A stretch of 64,000 nucleotides of DNA, from positions 164,867-228,866 of the forward strand of contig PLTN01000167.1 of NCBI GenBank assembly GCA_003164495.1, in the 5' to 3' direction. The notes beneath the pieces were generated by a model. That model was not told the DNA's origin, searched no databases, and saw only the letters and a list, made by a program, of their open reading frames with translations. This DNA comes from Vulcanimicrobiota bacterium (lineage in GTDB: Bacteria; Vulcanimicrobiota; Vulcanimicrobiia; Vulcanimicrobiales; Vulcanimicrobiaceae). Below, piece by piece: positions 50,543 to 58,855 of this stretch. Each line of letters opens with the position of its first letter. Position 1 is the stretch's first letter. The position numbers and the translations under genes were made by a program.

Positions 50543-51427
50543 ATGAGTACAGCGATTGAAGCGGTAGCTACCCAGCGGCCATCCTTATGGGTCGAACTGC
50601 TTGGAGCGGAAGTGCGCACGTATGACGCCGGCGGAATCCCGACGCGCAGCATCCAGGCGGGCAGCGGTCATCCCGTGATCATGCTGCACGGCGTCGGTGG
50701 CCATGCCGAAGCGTTTGCAAGGAACGTCGTTCCGCTCGGTAAGGATTTCGATGCCCGCGCAATCGACTATTACGGACACGGGCTAACGGGCCACGGCTCA
50801 CTTCCGTTTTCCAAAGATGCCTACGTCAAACACTTGATCGCCTTTATGGATGCGGCCGGCATCAAAAAGGCCCATCTCATCGGAGAGTCCCTCGGCGGGT
50901 GGATTGCGATGTGGACGGCCATCGAACATCCCGACCGGGTCGGAAAAGTCATCTACACCGTTGGTGCTCACCTCAACGTTCCGATCGATGAAGAAACGCG
51001 AGCTAAGACCAAGATCGGCACGGACGAACTCAAACGGCTCTCGCTGCAATTCGTGAAAGAACCAACGAAGGCGAACGTCCACGCGCGTCTCAAATGGCTC
51101 TTTCACAAGCCTGAGCGCGATATTACCCCCGAGTTGATCGAATTGCGTTGGTCGCTTTATCAACGGTCGTTGAACAAACCGAGCCCGGCCGCATCGATTG
51201 GCGACGCCACGCACGAATTGACACCCGAGGTTCTTGCTCGCGTGGGTGCCCCCGTGCTTTTTCTCTGGACCGACCACAATCCGTCGCAGCAAGTCGCTAC
51301 GGCGAAACAGGCCATGACCTACGTCCCGAACGCGGAGTGGGCGCTCATCGAAGATGCCGGACATTGGCCGCAATGGGAGCACCCGGAGACGTTCAATCGG
51401 ATCGTGAGCGAGTATCTCAACCGATAG
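50543..51427 (+). CDS. Alpha/beta hydrolase
   Basis: This 294-residue hydrolase has the oxyanion segment IMLHGVGGHAEAF, the nucleophile elbow LIGESLGGWIAM, the acid near FLWTDHNPSQ and the catalytic His in IEDAGHWPQWEHP. It resembles hydrolases of meta-cleavage products and lactones. A G-rich ribosome site precedes ATG 50543. It begins an operon with LysR-type, monooxygenase-fold and second hydrolase genes (gap of three bases to the LysR-type gene). The substrate is unknown. Confidence 0.83.
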   Translation: MSTAIEAVATQRPSLWVELLGAEVRTYDAGGIPTRSIQAGSGHPVIMLHGVGGHAEAFARNVVPLGKDFDARAIDYYGHGLTGHGSLPFSKDAYVKHLIAFMDAAGIKKAHLIGESLGGWIAMWTAIEHPDRVGKVIYTVGAHLNVPIDEETRAKTKIGTDELKRLSLQFVKEPTKANVHARLKWLFHKPERDITPELIELRWSLYQRSLNKPSPAASIGDATHELTPEVLARVGAPVLFLWTDHNPSQQVATAKQAMTYVPNAEWALIEDAGHWPQWEHPETFNRIVSEYLNR

Positions 51428-51430
51428 GGT

Positions 51431-52366
51431 ATGAGCGAATTTCGCCGGCTTCACTACTTTCTGGCGGTTGCCGAGCATCTCAATTTTCGGCGCGCCGCGG
51501 AAGAGTTGGAGGTCGCGCAGCCGTCGCTCAGCCAGCAGATCAGAGCGCTCGAAGGCGAACTTGGTTTCGACCTGTTCGAGCGAAATCGACGTCAGGTCAG
51601 GCTCACCAAAGCCGGTGCGGAATACTTGATCGGCGTTCGTCAAGGCCTAGCGGAGTTCGAGGCCGTCGCTCGCCGCTCGCGGGCAGCCCGCGACGGTCTG
51701 CGGGGCACGCTGTCGATCGGCACCGCGGGCATGCTGATGATAGAGCATATGCCGCGCATCGTCCGCGCGTTTCGCGCCGACTTTCCCGATGTCGACCTGA
51801 CGCTAACGATTATTCGGAATCCTGACTTACTCGACGCCTTGCGCCGCGGACGCGTTGAACTGGCGTTTACGAACGGCAGCCTTTCTGATCCGCTGATCGA
51901 CGCCGAACGGCTCTGGCGGTTTCGCTCGAGAGTCGTCCTTCCCACAGATCATCCGCTGGCTGCGAACGATGTGGTGCACTTATCAGAACTACACGGCGAG
52001 ACCCTGATCGTTCATCCGCATCGGGGCGGGGGAAGCAGCGCGAACGGCTTCGTGCTGGCCTTATGCCGCGAGCAAGGGTTCGTTCCCGGCGGCGTTCGAG
52101 AAGTGCCGGAAATAGCAGACCTCGAAACGCTCGTCGGTCTCGTGGCTTGTGGTCTCGGCGTCACTATTCTACCTTCGCCGTTTGAGTTATTGATAAACTC
52201 GCCAATGGTTCGTTTCAAAGCCATCAAAGATTTGCAACAGGAATCGGTCATGTCGGCCTTTTGGCGCAAGGACGAACGTACGCAGCTTATTGCCAATTTT
52301 ATAGACGTCGCGCGCCGCGTCGGCGCCGATTCCCACATGCTCGCTGTAAGGAGTGAAGAGACTTGA
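51431..52366 (+). CDS. LysR-family transcriptional regulator
   Basis: This 311-residue regulator has the N-terminal winged helix (FRRLHYFLAVAEHLNFRRAA, then EVAQPSLSQQIRALEGELGF) and a C-terminal inducer domain with IGTAGMLMIEHMPRIVRAF. It is CbnR/CatM-like in length. LysR proteins near aromatic genes activate in response to an intermediate. Unusually it lies inside an operon rather than divergent, although the divergent region upstream of 50543 contains a dyad it might bind. Its stop overlaps the next start (TTGA). Confidence 0.88.
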   Translation: MSEFRRLHYFLAVAEHLNFRRAAEELEVAQPSLSQQIRALEGELGFDLFERNRRQVRLTKAGAEYLIGVRQGLAEFEAVARRSRAARDGLRGTLSIGTAGMLMIEHMPRIVRAFRADFPDVDLTLTIIRNPDLLDALRRGRVELAFTNGSLSDPLIDAERLWRFRSRVVLPTDHPLAANDVVHLSELHGETLIVHPHRGGGSSANGFVLALCREQGFVPGGVREVPEIADLETLVGLVACGLGVTILPSPFELLINSPMVRFKAIKDLQQESVMSAFWRKDERTQLIANFIDVARRVGADSHMLAVRSEET

Positions 52367-52743
52367 GTAATCCCGCCGTCCGCGTTGTCGTTTCAGTCGA
52401 GGCCGCTTCCGAACAGGCAGCCGACGAAGCGATTCATAAGCGCGTTGAAGTCTGCCGCCGCACGGAGGCTGAAGAAGAAGGTTGCCTGCAGTACGAAGTG
52501 TATCGCAGCGCGTTGCATCCCGAACGCTACGTCTTAATGGAGCTTTGGGCGAGCAAAGCGATGTACGATAAGCATTGGCGGTTGCAACAAGAACGGGAGA
52601 AAGTCAATCCGCCGTCTCCGCCGGTGCCGGGGGGAAAGCGGCCGACCGTTGAGATCTACCGACAGACACAGTTTCAACGTGTCGACGGGATTTGGCAGGC
52701 TGCCGACCCGGAGGAGCGGACGGAGACGATTCGATGGACGTGA
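52363..52743 (+). CDS. Antibiotic-biosynthesis-monooxygenase-type (ABM) protein
   Basis: This 126-residue protein has the dimeric ferredoxin-like ABM fold: VRVVVSVEAASEQAADEAI, then EEGCLQYEVYRSALHPERYV and LMELWASKAMYDKHW. Relatives are cofactor-free oxygenases of quinols or small degradation helpers. It starts at TTG, overlapping the LysR-type stop by four bases, and overlaps the next hydrolase by ten. It may oxidise a hydroquinone-type intermediate; the C-terminal 40 residues are unassigned. Confidence 0.75.
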   Translation: MSNPAVRVVVSVEAASEQAADEAIHKRVEVCRRTEAEEEGCLQYEVYRSALHPERYVLMELWASKAMYDKHWRLQQEREKVNPPSPPVPGGKRPTVEIYRQTQFQRVDGIWQAADPEERTETIRWT

Positions 52744-53588
52744 TGCTCTCGGAGAGCGAGACCAGCCGATTTGTTCAAGCCGGGAACTTGCGCCTGCACT
52801 ACAACGATGTCGGCAGCGGCAGGCCGCTCATCTTCTGCGAGGGCCAAGGCGCCGGAACGAGCGCATGGGTGGTCTACCATCGCGTCCTGCCGATGCTGGC
52901 AAAGAGTTTTCGGTGTTTGTTGCTCGACCAGCCCGGTTACGGCAAGAGCGATCCTGTCGTCGTCAAGGGCGAGTCCCGTAGCACGATGTATGCGCGCAGC
53001 GTGCGTCATTTTATGGATGCTTTACACATTGACAAGGCGACCATTGTCGATATGTCCTTCGGCGCGCAAACCGCCCAAGTATTTGCGATAGACAATCCGG
53101 ACCGCGTAGATCGGCTTATTCTTCATGCCTCCGGCGTTCCCGGACCGACCCTCTTCGGTCATCCGCCGCAATCCAACTTCGCATTCGTTGCAATGAATGC
53201 AGCGTTTGCGAAACCTAGCCTCGAGACGATGCGTGCGATGATGCATGCGTTCTTGTTCAACGGAGCATCGTTTTCGGACGAAGAACTACTGCTCGAAAGC
53301 CGGCTGCAGTCATGGCTCGCTCGCCCCGAATTGGAGGCAGCACGCAAACAATCCGAAAGCGTTCAGCGCGATGTTTCGGCCGAATTGGGCCGAATCACAC
53401 AGCCGGTGCTGCAGATGCACGGCCGCAACGATTTAATCAGCAGCTTGGAAGGCGCGGTGCGGCTCCTCAACTATTTTAGCGATTCACGGCTGATCATCTT
53501 CAATCGCTGTGGTCACTGGATTCCATTCGAACGCCCCGGCGAATTCGCACGCTACGTTACGGAATTCGTCGAACGAGATTCGGCATAG
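52734..53588 (+). CDS. Alpha/beta hydrolase with unusual nucleophile elbow
   Basis: This 284-residue hydrolase has FCEGQGAGTSAWVVYH in place of the usual HG oxyanion segment and a nucleophile elbow reading VDMSFGAQTA, with Asp in place of the first small residue. The acid is in MHGRNDLISS and the catalytic His in NRCGHWIPFERP. The layout follows MhpC/BphD-type C-C hydrolases. The changed elbow may alter activity. ATG 52734 has GGAG about nine bases upstream and overlaps the previous gene by ten bases. Confidence 0.78.
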   Translation: MDVMLSESETSRFVQAGNLRLHYNDVGSGRPLIFCEGQGAGTSAWVVYHRVLPMLAKSFRCLLLDQPGYGKSDPVVVKGESRSTMYARSVRHFMDALHIDKATIVDMSFGAQTAQVFAIDNPDRVDRLILHASGVPGPTLFGHPPQSNFAFVAMNAAFAKPSLETMRAMMHAFLFNGASFSDEELLLESRLQSWLARPELEAARKQSESVQRDVSAELGRITQPVLQMHGRNDLISSLEGAVRLLNYFSDSRLIIFNRCGHWIPFERPGEFARYVTEFVERDSA

Positions 53589-53643
53589 TCCTTACTGAGA
53601 GCTATTACCTATTGCGCTGATTGAAATTTCGTCTCGCGTGTAG

Positions 53644-53673
53644 CTGGACGTACGGTAAGCCCGGCCGCATAAT
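53644..53673 (+). promoter_or_regulatory. Shared bipartite promoter CTGGAC-N18-CATAAT (copy 2)
   Basis: CTGGAC (53644-53649) and CATAAT (53668-53673) are 18 bases apart, 80 bases before ATG 53754. Only the first base differs from the copies at 50420 and 55697. GTCTCGCG lies just upstream at 53631-53638 and recurs at 55735. Confidence 0.58.
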
Positions 53674-53753
53674 GTTCCGGAGTCGGGCGCGTCTGATTGT
53701 TCCGCCGCAGCCGCGTGCACGTAGCCCTGATACGATCTTCCCAAGGAGGTCAC

Positions 53754-54707
53754 ATGTCGAGAGGCGTTATGAATCGTTCGGCTGCCGTTAAACTGATTGT
53801 CGCAGGATGCATAGGAGCTACTGCGGCCGCTCCGCGCCGCGCTACCGCGCAGGTGCAGAAGTTGCGAGTGGCCGGTATTCCAATCGATATTGCCGGGGCG
53901 GCCTATTATGCTCTCGATCAGGGCTTTTTCTCGAAATACGGTCTCGACGTCGAAATCGTGCAGTTGGCAAACGGTGCGGTTGTGGCGGCTGCGGTTGCCG
54001 GCGGCTCCATCGACATCGGGAACGGCAATAGCGTTGCAATGGCGACCGCGCATGAGCACGGAATCCCGTTTAAGCTGATCGCGCCATCAGGCGCCTACAA
54101 TAAAAACGATCCGACATCGGGACTGGTTGTCCAGGAGGGGTCGACGATTAAGACGGCAAGCGATCTCAACGGGAAAGTTATCGGCGTAAACGGCTTGCGT
54201 AATATTGCGGAAATTCAGACGCGAGCGTGGATTGATAAGAACGGCGGAAACAGTTCAACGGCTCAATTTATCGAGATGTCATTCGCGGAGATTGGCCCCG
54301 GGGTGTTGTCGGGTCGCGCGGCGGCGGGCGAAATAGAGGAGCCGCAACTAGATGCTGCCCTCGCCTCCGGTCTGCGCAGCATCGGTAGCCCAGGGGATGC
54401 GATTGCGCCGGTCTGGATAGAAGGCGGCTACTTCTGCAACGCATCGTTTGCTGAAGAGCATCCAGACATCGTCAAGAAAGTCGCCTTGGCGATTCGCGAT
54501 GCGAATGACTGGGCGAATAAGAATCACGCCGCCGCTTGGGGCATCCTCGCAAAATACTCGAAAGCGACGATAGTGCCGAAGCACCGGGTGTATTACCCCG
54601 CCCGGCTGGATGCCGCTCAGCTCCAGCCCTTGATCGATGCCGCAGCTCGTTACGGCGTATTGAAGGCAACGTTCCCGGCGAGCGATCTTTTCGTGCAGGG
54701 ATTATGA
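53754..54707 (+). CDS. ABC-type substrate-binding protein, SsuA/THI5 type (subtype A)
   Basis: This 317-residue exported protein has a signal peptide cleaved near ATAQ and the class II fold LRVAGIPIDIAGAAYYALDQ, then GFFSKYGLDVEIV and GGSIDIGNGNSVAMATAHEH. A strong AAGGAGGT site precedes ATG 53754. It overlaps the next binding-protein gene by four bases. The pair A-then-B recurs at 61543 and 62944. It has no permease gene nearby. Confidence 0.88.
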   Translation: MSRGVMNRSAAVKLIVAGCIGATAAAPRRATAQVQKLRVAGIPIDIAGAAYYALDQGFFSKYGLDVEIVQLANGAVVAAAVAGGSIDIGNGNSVAMATAHEHGIPFKLIAPSGAYNKNDPTSGLVVQEGSTIKTASDLNGKVIGVNGLRNIAEIQTRAWIDKNGGNSSTAQFIEMSFAEIGPGVLSGRAAAGEIEEPQLDAALASGLRSIGSPGDAIAPVWIEGGYFCNASFAEEHPDIVKKVALAIRDANDWANKNHAAAWGILAKYSKATIVPKHRVYYPARLDAAQLQPLIDAAARYGVLKATFPASDLFVQGL

Positions 54708-55636
54708 TAAAGCTGTTGCGGCTAGCGTTCTTCGTAGCATCGCTGTGTGCTATCGGAATGGCTGTATCTGCTCAGACTCTTCCGCACATTCGCATTCTCG
54801 CCGTACCGATCGACGTAAGCGCAGAACCCTACTATGCGGTGGACAACGGTTTCTTCAAGAAAGCTGGGCTCGATGCAGAAGTGAGCTCGCTAGGAAACGG
54901 CCCCGCAATCATTGCAGCGCTTTTGTCGGGTGACGTCGACTTTGGGAGCGGTGGCACGCTCGCGATCGCGTCGGCGCACGAGCATGGGATTCCGATCGTG
55001 GTTGTGGCACCGGCCGGATTATATTCGAGCACGGAGCCGACGGATGCCCTTGTAGTCGCCAAGACATCCACGATTACGAAGGCCAAGGACCTCGTAGGCA
55101 AGACGATAGCAATGGCGGGTCTCAAAACGATTGCGGAAGTCAGTCTTCGGGTATGGCTAGCGAAAGCCGGTGTCGACTACAGTAGCGTTCACGTCATCGA
55201 AATGCCAATGGCGGAAATGGACGCCGCGATAGCCGCGGGCCGCATCGATGCCGGAGACCTAGCCGAACCGTTTCTAAGCGGCTCGGCCCACACGCGCGTC
55301 CTCGGGTCATTTTCCGACGCGATCGCGCCGCAATGGATCGAGGGTGCGTTTTTCTGCACGGCGGAGTACGCGAAAGCTCATCCTGATATCGTCAAGAAAT
55401 TTAGCGATGTTATGGCGCAAACCGCAGTTTGGGCGAACGCACATCGTGGCGAATCGGCGAAGATTCTTACAGCCTACACGAAGGTGAGCGTTCTCCCGGA
55501 AACACATCGCACATTGTATCGTGAACGCTTACGTGCTGCCGATCTCCAGCCATTAATCGACATCTCCGCGAAGTATGGTCTCATCGACAAATCGTTCCCC
55601 GCCGGCGACCTTTTTGCGCCGGGAGTGGAGCGGTAA
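54704..55636 (+). CDS. ABC-type substrate-binding protein, SsuA/THI5 type (subtype B)
   Basis: This 310-residue exported protein has signal peptide MIKLLRLAFFVASLCAIGMA and the class II fold ILAVPIDVSAEPYYAVDNGF, then GNGPAIIAALLSGDVDFGSG and AHEHGIPIVVVAPAGLYSS. Many blocks are shared with the protein at 62944, so the two are close paralogues. The ATG overlaps the subtype A stop (ATGA). Ligand unknown; the genomic setting suggests an aromatic acid. Confidence 0.88.
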   Translation: MIKLLRLAFFVASLCAIGMAVSAQTLPHIRILAVPIDVSAEPYYAVDNGFFKKAGLDAEVSSLGNGPAIIAALLSGDVDFGSGGTLAIASAHEHGIPIVVVAPAGLYSSTEPTDALVVAKTSTITKAKDLVGKTIAMAGLKTIAEVSLRVWLAKAGVDYSSVHVIEMPMAEMDAAIAAGRIDAGDLAEPFLSGSAHTRVLGSFSDAIAPQWIEGAFFCTAEYAKAHPDIVKKFSDVMAQTAVWANAHRGESAKILTAYTKVSVLPETHRTLYRERLRAADLQPLIDISAKYGLIDKSFPAGDLFAPGVER

Positions 55637-55696
55637 CGCCGTGGGAGTCGCGCTGCTGTGAGACGCAAATACGATCAGTCTCATCGTAAACAGGTA

Positions 55697-55726
55697 TTGG
55701 ACGTCTCAGTAACTTCTCTGCATAAT
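55697..55726 (+). promoter_or_regulatory. Shared bipartite promoter TTGGAC-N18-CATAAT (copy 3)
   Basis: TTGGAC (55697-55702) and CATAAT (55721-55726) are 18 bases apart, 79 bases before the Rieske large-subunit start. It matches the minus-strand copy at 50420-50449 in both halves and spacing, including GTA before the first half. Confidence 0.62.
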
Positions 55727-55735
55727 AGGCTTTAG

Positions 55736-55745
55736 TCTCGCGAGA
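55736..55745. promoter_or_regulatory. Operator-like palindrome TCTCGCGAGA with nearby GTCTCA hexamers
   Basis: A perfect 10-base palindrome starts ten bases after the -10 element, where transcription would begin. The hexamer TGAGAC lies at 55659-55664 and its complement GTCTCA at 55678-55683 and 55703-55708, the last inside the promoter spacer. This clustering suggests repressor or activator binding at the dioxygenase operon. Confidence 0.45.
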
Positions 55746-55805
55746 AGTGAGCCTCGGAACCGACGTCCGAATCGAGGACGGCATTGCAATGCCAGGAGCG
55801 TGCCC

Positions 55806-57131
55806 ATGACGGTCGATCGAATCGCCAGTCGCAGATACTCCGAGCTCGTTGACGCCGAGCACGGGCTCGTTAGCCGAACGATCTTTAGCGATCCGGAGAT
55901 CTATCGCGAAGAGCTCGTCCAGATTTTCTCCCGCTGCTGGCTATTTCTTGTGCACGAGAGCCAAATCCCAAAGGCCGGCGACTTCGTCAACGTCTTTATG
56001 GGCGAGGAATCGGTCATCGTTACGCGCCACGCGGATGGGAACGTCTACGCATTTCTCAATTCGTGCCGGCACCGCGGCAATAAAGTGTGCCGCGTCGATG
56101 CCGGGAACACGAAAGCCTTTCAATGCCCGTATCACGGCTGGACCTACAATACGCGAGGCGAGCTCTCCGGGGTCCCGGGCTACGCGGAACTTTATCATGA
56201 TGAACTCGACCGGAGCGCCTGGGGACTCGTAGGGATCCGGGTCGCCAACTATCGCGGTATGGTTTTTGGTACGTTCGATCCGGAAGCCCCAACCCTCGAG
56301 GAATACCTTGGTGACATGCGTTTCGGCCTTGATTTGCTGCTTGATCAGGGCGAATTCGTCGCTGTCCCGGGAATAGCGCGATGGCAGATGGACGTCAACT
56401 GGAAATTCGCCTCCGATAATGGCATCGGCGATATGTACCACGGTTTCTGGTCCCACCGCTCGGCTATTCTCGCCGGACACACCAGCGGCACCGGTTCCAC
56501 ACCAACGCCGGCTCCCGCACCTCGCGCGCTCGGCGGATTTACGCTCGTCAGCGCATACGGACACGGTTTCAACGCGAACTTCCTGGAAGACCGGCAAGTC
56601 GACTTAAAGAACCCGGTCGCGCAGTGGAGGCTGGATCCTACGGTTCAAGCGAAACTCGGGCCGCTGCGCGGTCGCGTCAATCGCGCGAATATGCTCGTGT
56701 TTCCGAATCTGTTCGTCAACTCCGGGTCGCGGGAATTCATGCTGCGCAACCCGCTTGGACCCGCGAAAATGGAGATCTGGAAGACCACGCTCGTCGACAA
56801 AAATGCATCTGCGGAGGTGCAGCGCGCTCAGGCACGTGCCTCAAACCGCCACTTCGGGCCCGCCGGAATGTTCGAGCAAGACGATGGGGAAAACTGGGAT
56901 CAGAGCACGGCTGCTGCCCGCGGAGTGATTGGACAGCGCTACGACCTCAACTACGCGATGGGAATCGGACACGGCCGCGTCGTCACCGACGAACAAAGCC
57001 CGCCGCGCATCGACACGCTCACCAACGAACACGGACAGCTCTGGATGTATCGTTGTTGGGCCGAGTACATGAGCGCGGGCTCGTGGTCCGAGCTGCGCGC
57101 ACACCACGCCGAACCGCAGGGCACGCTGTGA
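55806..57131 (+). CDS. Ring-hydroxylating dioxygenase alpha (large) subunit
   Basis: This 441-residue subunit has the Rieske pairs Cys87/His89 (NSCRHRGNK) and Cys107/His110 (FQCPYHGWTY). The catalytic iron ligands are predicted at His212 and His217 with Asp209 bridging (IGDMYHGFWSHR). It is of the biphenyl/naphthalene/benzoate class, which adds O2 to make a cis-dihydrodiol. ATG 55806 lies eight bases after AGGAG; GTG 55800 is too close. The stop overlaps the beta-subunit start (GTGA). Downstream SDR and extradiol genes fit the next steps. Confidence 0.9.
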   Translation: MTVDRIASRRYSELVDAEHGLVSRTIFSDPEIYREELVQIFSRCWLFLVHESQIPKAGDFVNVFMGEESVIVTRHADGNVYAFLNSCRHRGNKVCRVDAGNTKAFQCPYHGWTYNTRGELSGVPGYAELYHDELDRSAWGLVGIRVANYRGMVFGTFDPEAPTLEEYLGDMRFGLDLLLDQGEFVAVPGIARWQMDVNWKFASDNGIGDMYHGFWSHRSAILAGHTSGTGSTPTPAPAPRALGGFTLVSAYGHGFNANFLEDRQVDLKNPVAQWRLDPTVQAKLGPLRGRVNRANMLVFPNLFVNSGSREFMLRNPLGPAKMEIWKTTLVDKNASAEVQRAQARASNRHFGPAGMFEQDDGENWDQSTAAARGVIGQRYDLNYAMGIGHGRVVTDEQSPPRIDTLTNEHGQLWMYRCWAEYMSAGSWSELRAHHAEPQGTL

Positions 57132-57664
57132 GGGCTGAACTATCCGCCGTCACCGTGGAAGACGTGCTGCTCCAGCACGAACTCGAGCAATTCTTCTATG
57201 CGGAAGCAGCCGTACTCGATGCACGGCGCTACGAGGAGTGGCTAACGTTCTTCGCCGACGACCTTGAATATTGGATGCCGATACGGAGCACGCGCGCAGC
57301 CGACGACGAGGAACATGAGTTTACGAAGCTCGGCGAAGGCGCGTTCTTCGACGATGACAAGGCTTCAATGGAGCAGCGGGTCCGAAAGGTTCGGACCGGT
57401 TTCGCATGGGCTGAGGATCCGCCGTCGCGTACCCGCCACTACGTCAACAACGTTCGCATTATCGAAAGGCTCCCCAATTCGGAGCTCAAGGTCGGCTGTA
57501 ATTTTGCGCTGTTCCGCTCACGGCTCGGTAACGAGATCGACTTTTGGGCCGGCCGCCGTGAAGATACCCTACGGCGGAACGAGCACCGATGGCTGATCGC
57601 AAAGCGCCACATTTTTCTGGATCACGTGACACTGGATTCAAAAAACCTCAGCAGCTTCTTCTGA
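57128..57664 (+). CDS. Ring-hydroxylating dioxygenase beta (small) subunit
   Basis: This 178-residue subunit has the cone fold pattern: EQFFYAEAAVLDARRYEEWL near the start, the DLEYWMPIRSTRA segment typical of beta subunits, and TRHYVNNVRI plus RWLIAKRHIFLDHVTLDSKN at the end. It would form the alpha3-beta3 hexamer with the preceding gene product and stabilise the active site. GTG 57128 overlaps the alpha stop by four bases. Confidence 0.88.
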   Translation: MRAELSAVTVEDVLLQHELEQFFYAEAAVLDARRYEEWLTFFADDLEYWMPIRSTRAADDEEHEFTKLGEGAFFDDDKASMEQRVRKVRTGFAWAEDPPSRTRHYVNNVRIIERLPNSELKVGCNFALFRSRLGNEIDFWAGRREDTLRRNEHRWLIAKRHIFLDHVTLDSKNLSSFF

Positions 57665-57681
57665 TTGCGAGCGGGAGTTAA

Positions 57682-58833
57682 ATGAACCGGATTCCACTAC
57701 AGACGCTGCGTTATCCCACGATCGTCGTCAACGATGCGCGGGCGATGGCGCTGAATTATGCCGATTTCTACGGAATCACGTCGTGGAGAGTCCATCACGT
57801 CACGCCGGCGCGGCTGCAAAACGCTACGTTCCGCGGCCGTATCCAAGCGCCGCCTCCGCCCGCTGACGGAATGCTCGGAGAAGTACCGATCCCAGGCGCG
57901 TACGGATTTACGTCCGCGATCGGCACGTCACGGAGCGGCGACCTTTCTTTTCGTCTCGTTCAGCCGACTTCCGGAATGAGTAGCTTCGAAGAGTTTTTGG
58001 TCACGCGTGGGCAAGGCGTTCACAGCATCTTCGCGACGGTTCTCGAGCCACGTGAATTCGATCGCCTTAAGCCTTGGTTGAAAGAGATCGGTGCCCCGAT
58101 CGTCCAGTCTTATCGCTTTGGAGATGCCGACTATTACTACGTGGACATGCGCCACTTGTTGGCGAATTTTAGCGTTCAGATCGTGGTTCCGCGTGCTGAG
58201 GGCTGGGAGAACATCGAGCCTGACGAATATTGGGACTTCTCTGAGGACGTGACGCGACCGAGAGACGTTCCGGCTGCGATCAACGCGGTGGGAATCACGC
58301 ACTTCGGCGTCGTCGTCGATAATCTTCAGGATCGACTCCCAAATTTCGCGCGCGTTTTCGGAGAGAACGTGTGGCGCGGAATGCACTGGCGCACCGCTCC
58401 GGGGTCGCTCGAAGATACGACGAATAACGGCCAACCGGTCACGCACGGCTACTTTACCGGCCGCACCGATTTGGGAACCAACCCTTCCGGACTGCCGTTC
58501 GGTTTTGAGGTGATCCAGCCCACGTTCGGGCCGAGTCACTACAAAGAAGACTTCTTGCTGCAACTTGGTCCGGGCATTCACCACATTGACGTCCGCACGC
58601 CGATGGCCGACTGGGACGAATGGGATCGGACAAATACGTGGCTCGACGAGCGTTTTGGAGCACCGACCTGCATGAGCGGCTGGCTACGCAATCACGCAGC
58701 ACTATTTCGCTATAAGGACACGAGGCAGAAGCTCGGCTACGTCACGGAATTGAGCGCGCCGCGTAAGCGCGACACTCCTACGGGGCGCTGGCAACCCGAT
58801 TACTGGTACGACTTCTCTGCGGTCGTCGATTGA
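57682..58833 (+). CDS. Two-module VOC-superfamily protein
   Basis: This 383-residue protein has two vicinal-oxygen-chelate-type modules, beginning TLRYPTIVVNDARAMALNYA and INAVGITHFGVVVDNLQDRL. The second contains THFGVVVDN and GPGIHHIDVRTP, with possible metal His residues at the H-x-G and HHID positions. Family members include extradiol dioxygenases, isomerases and epimerases, but the segments do not match a known catechol dioxygenase closely. It follows the dioxygenase genes by 17 bases after a GGGAG site. The role may be ring-product isomerisation or binding. Confidence 0.7.
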   Translation: MNRIPLQTLRYPTIVVNDARAMALNYADFYGITSWRVHHVTPARLQNATFRGRIQAPPPPADGMLGEVPIPGAYGFTSAIGTSRSGDLSFRLVQPTSGMSSFEEFLVTRGQGVHSIFATVLEPREFDRLKPWLKEIGAPIVQSYRFGDADYYYVDMRHLLANFSVQIVVPRAEGWENIEPDEYWDFSEDVTRPRDVPAAINAVGITHFGVVVDNLQDRLPNFARVFGENVWRGMHWRTAPGSLEDTTNNGQPVTHGYFTGRTDLGTNPSGLPFGFEVIQPTFGPSHYKEDFLLQLGPGIHHIDVRTPMADWDEWDRTNTWLDERFGAPTCMSGWLRNHAALFRYKDTRQKLGYVTELSAPRKRDTPTGRWQPDYWYDFSAVVD

Positions 58834-58855
58834 AGCCGTTACTGCCGAATGCCGC

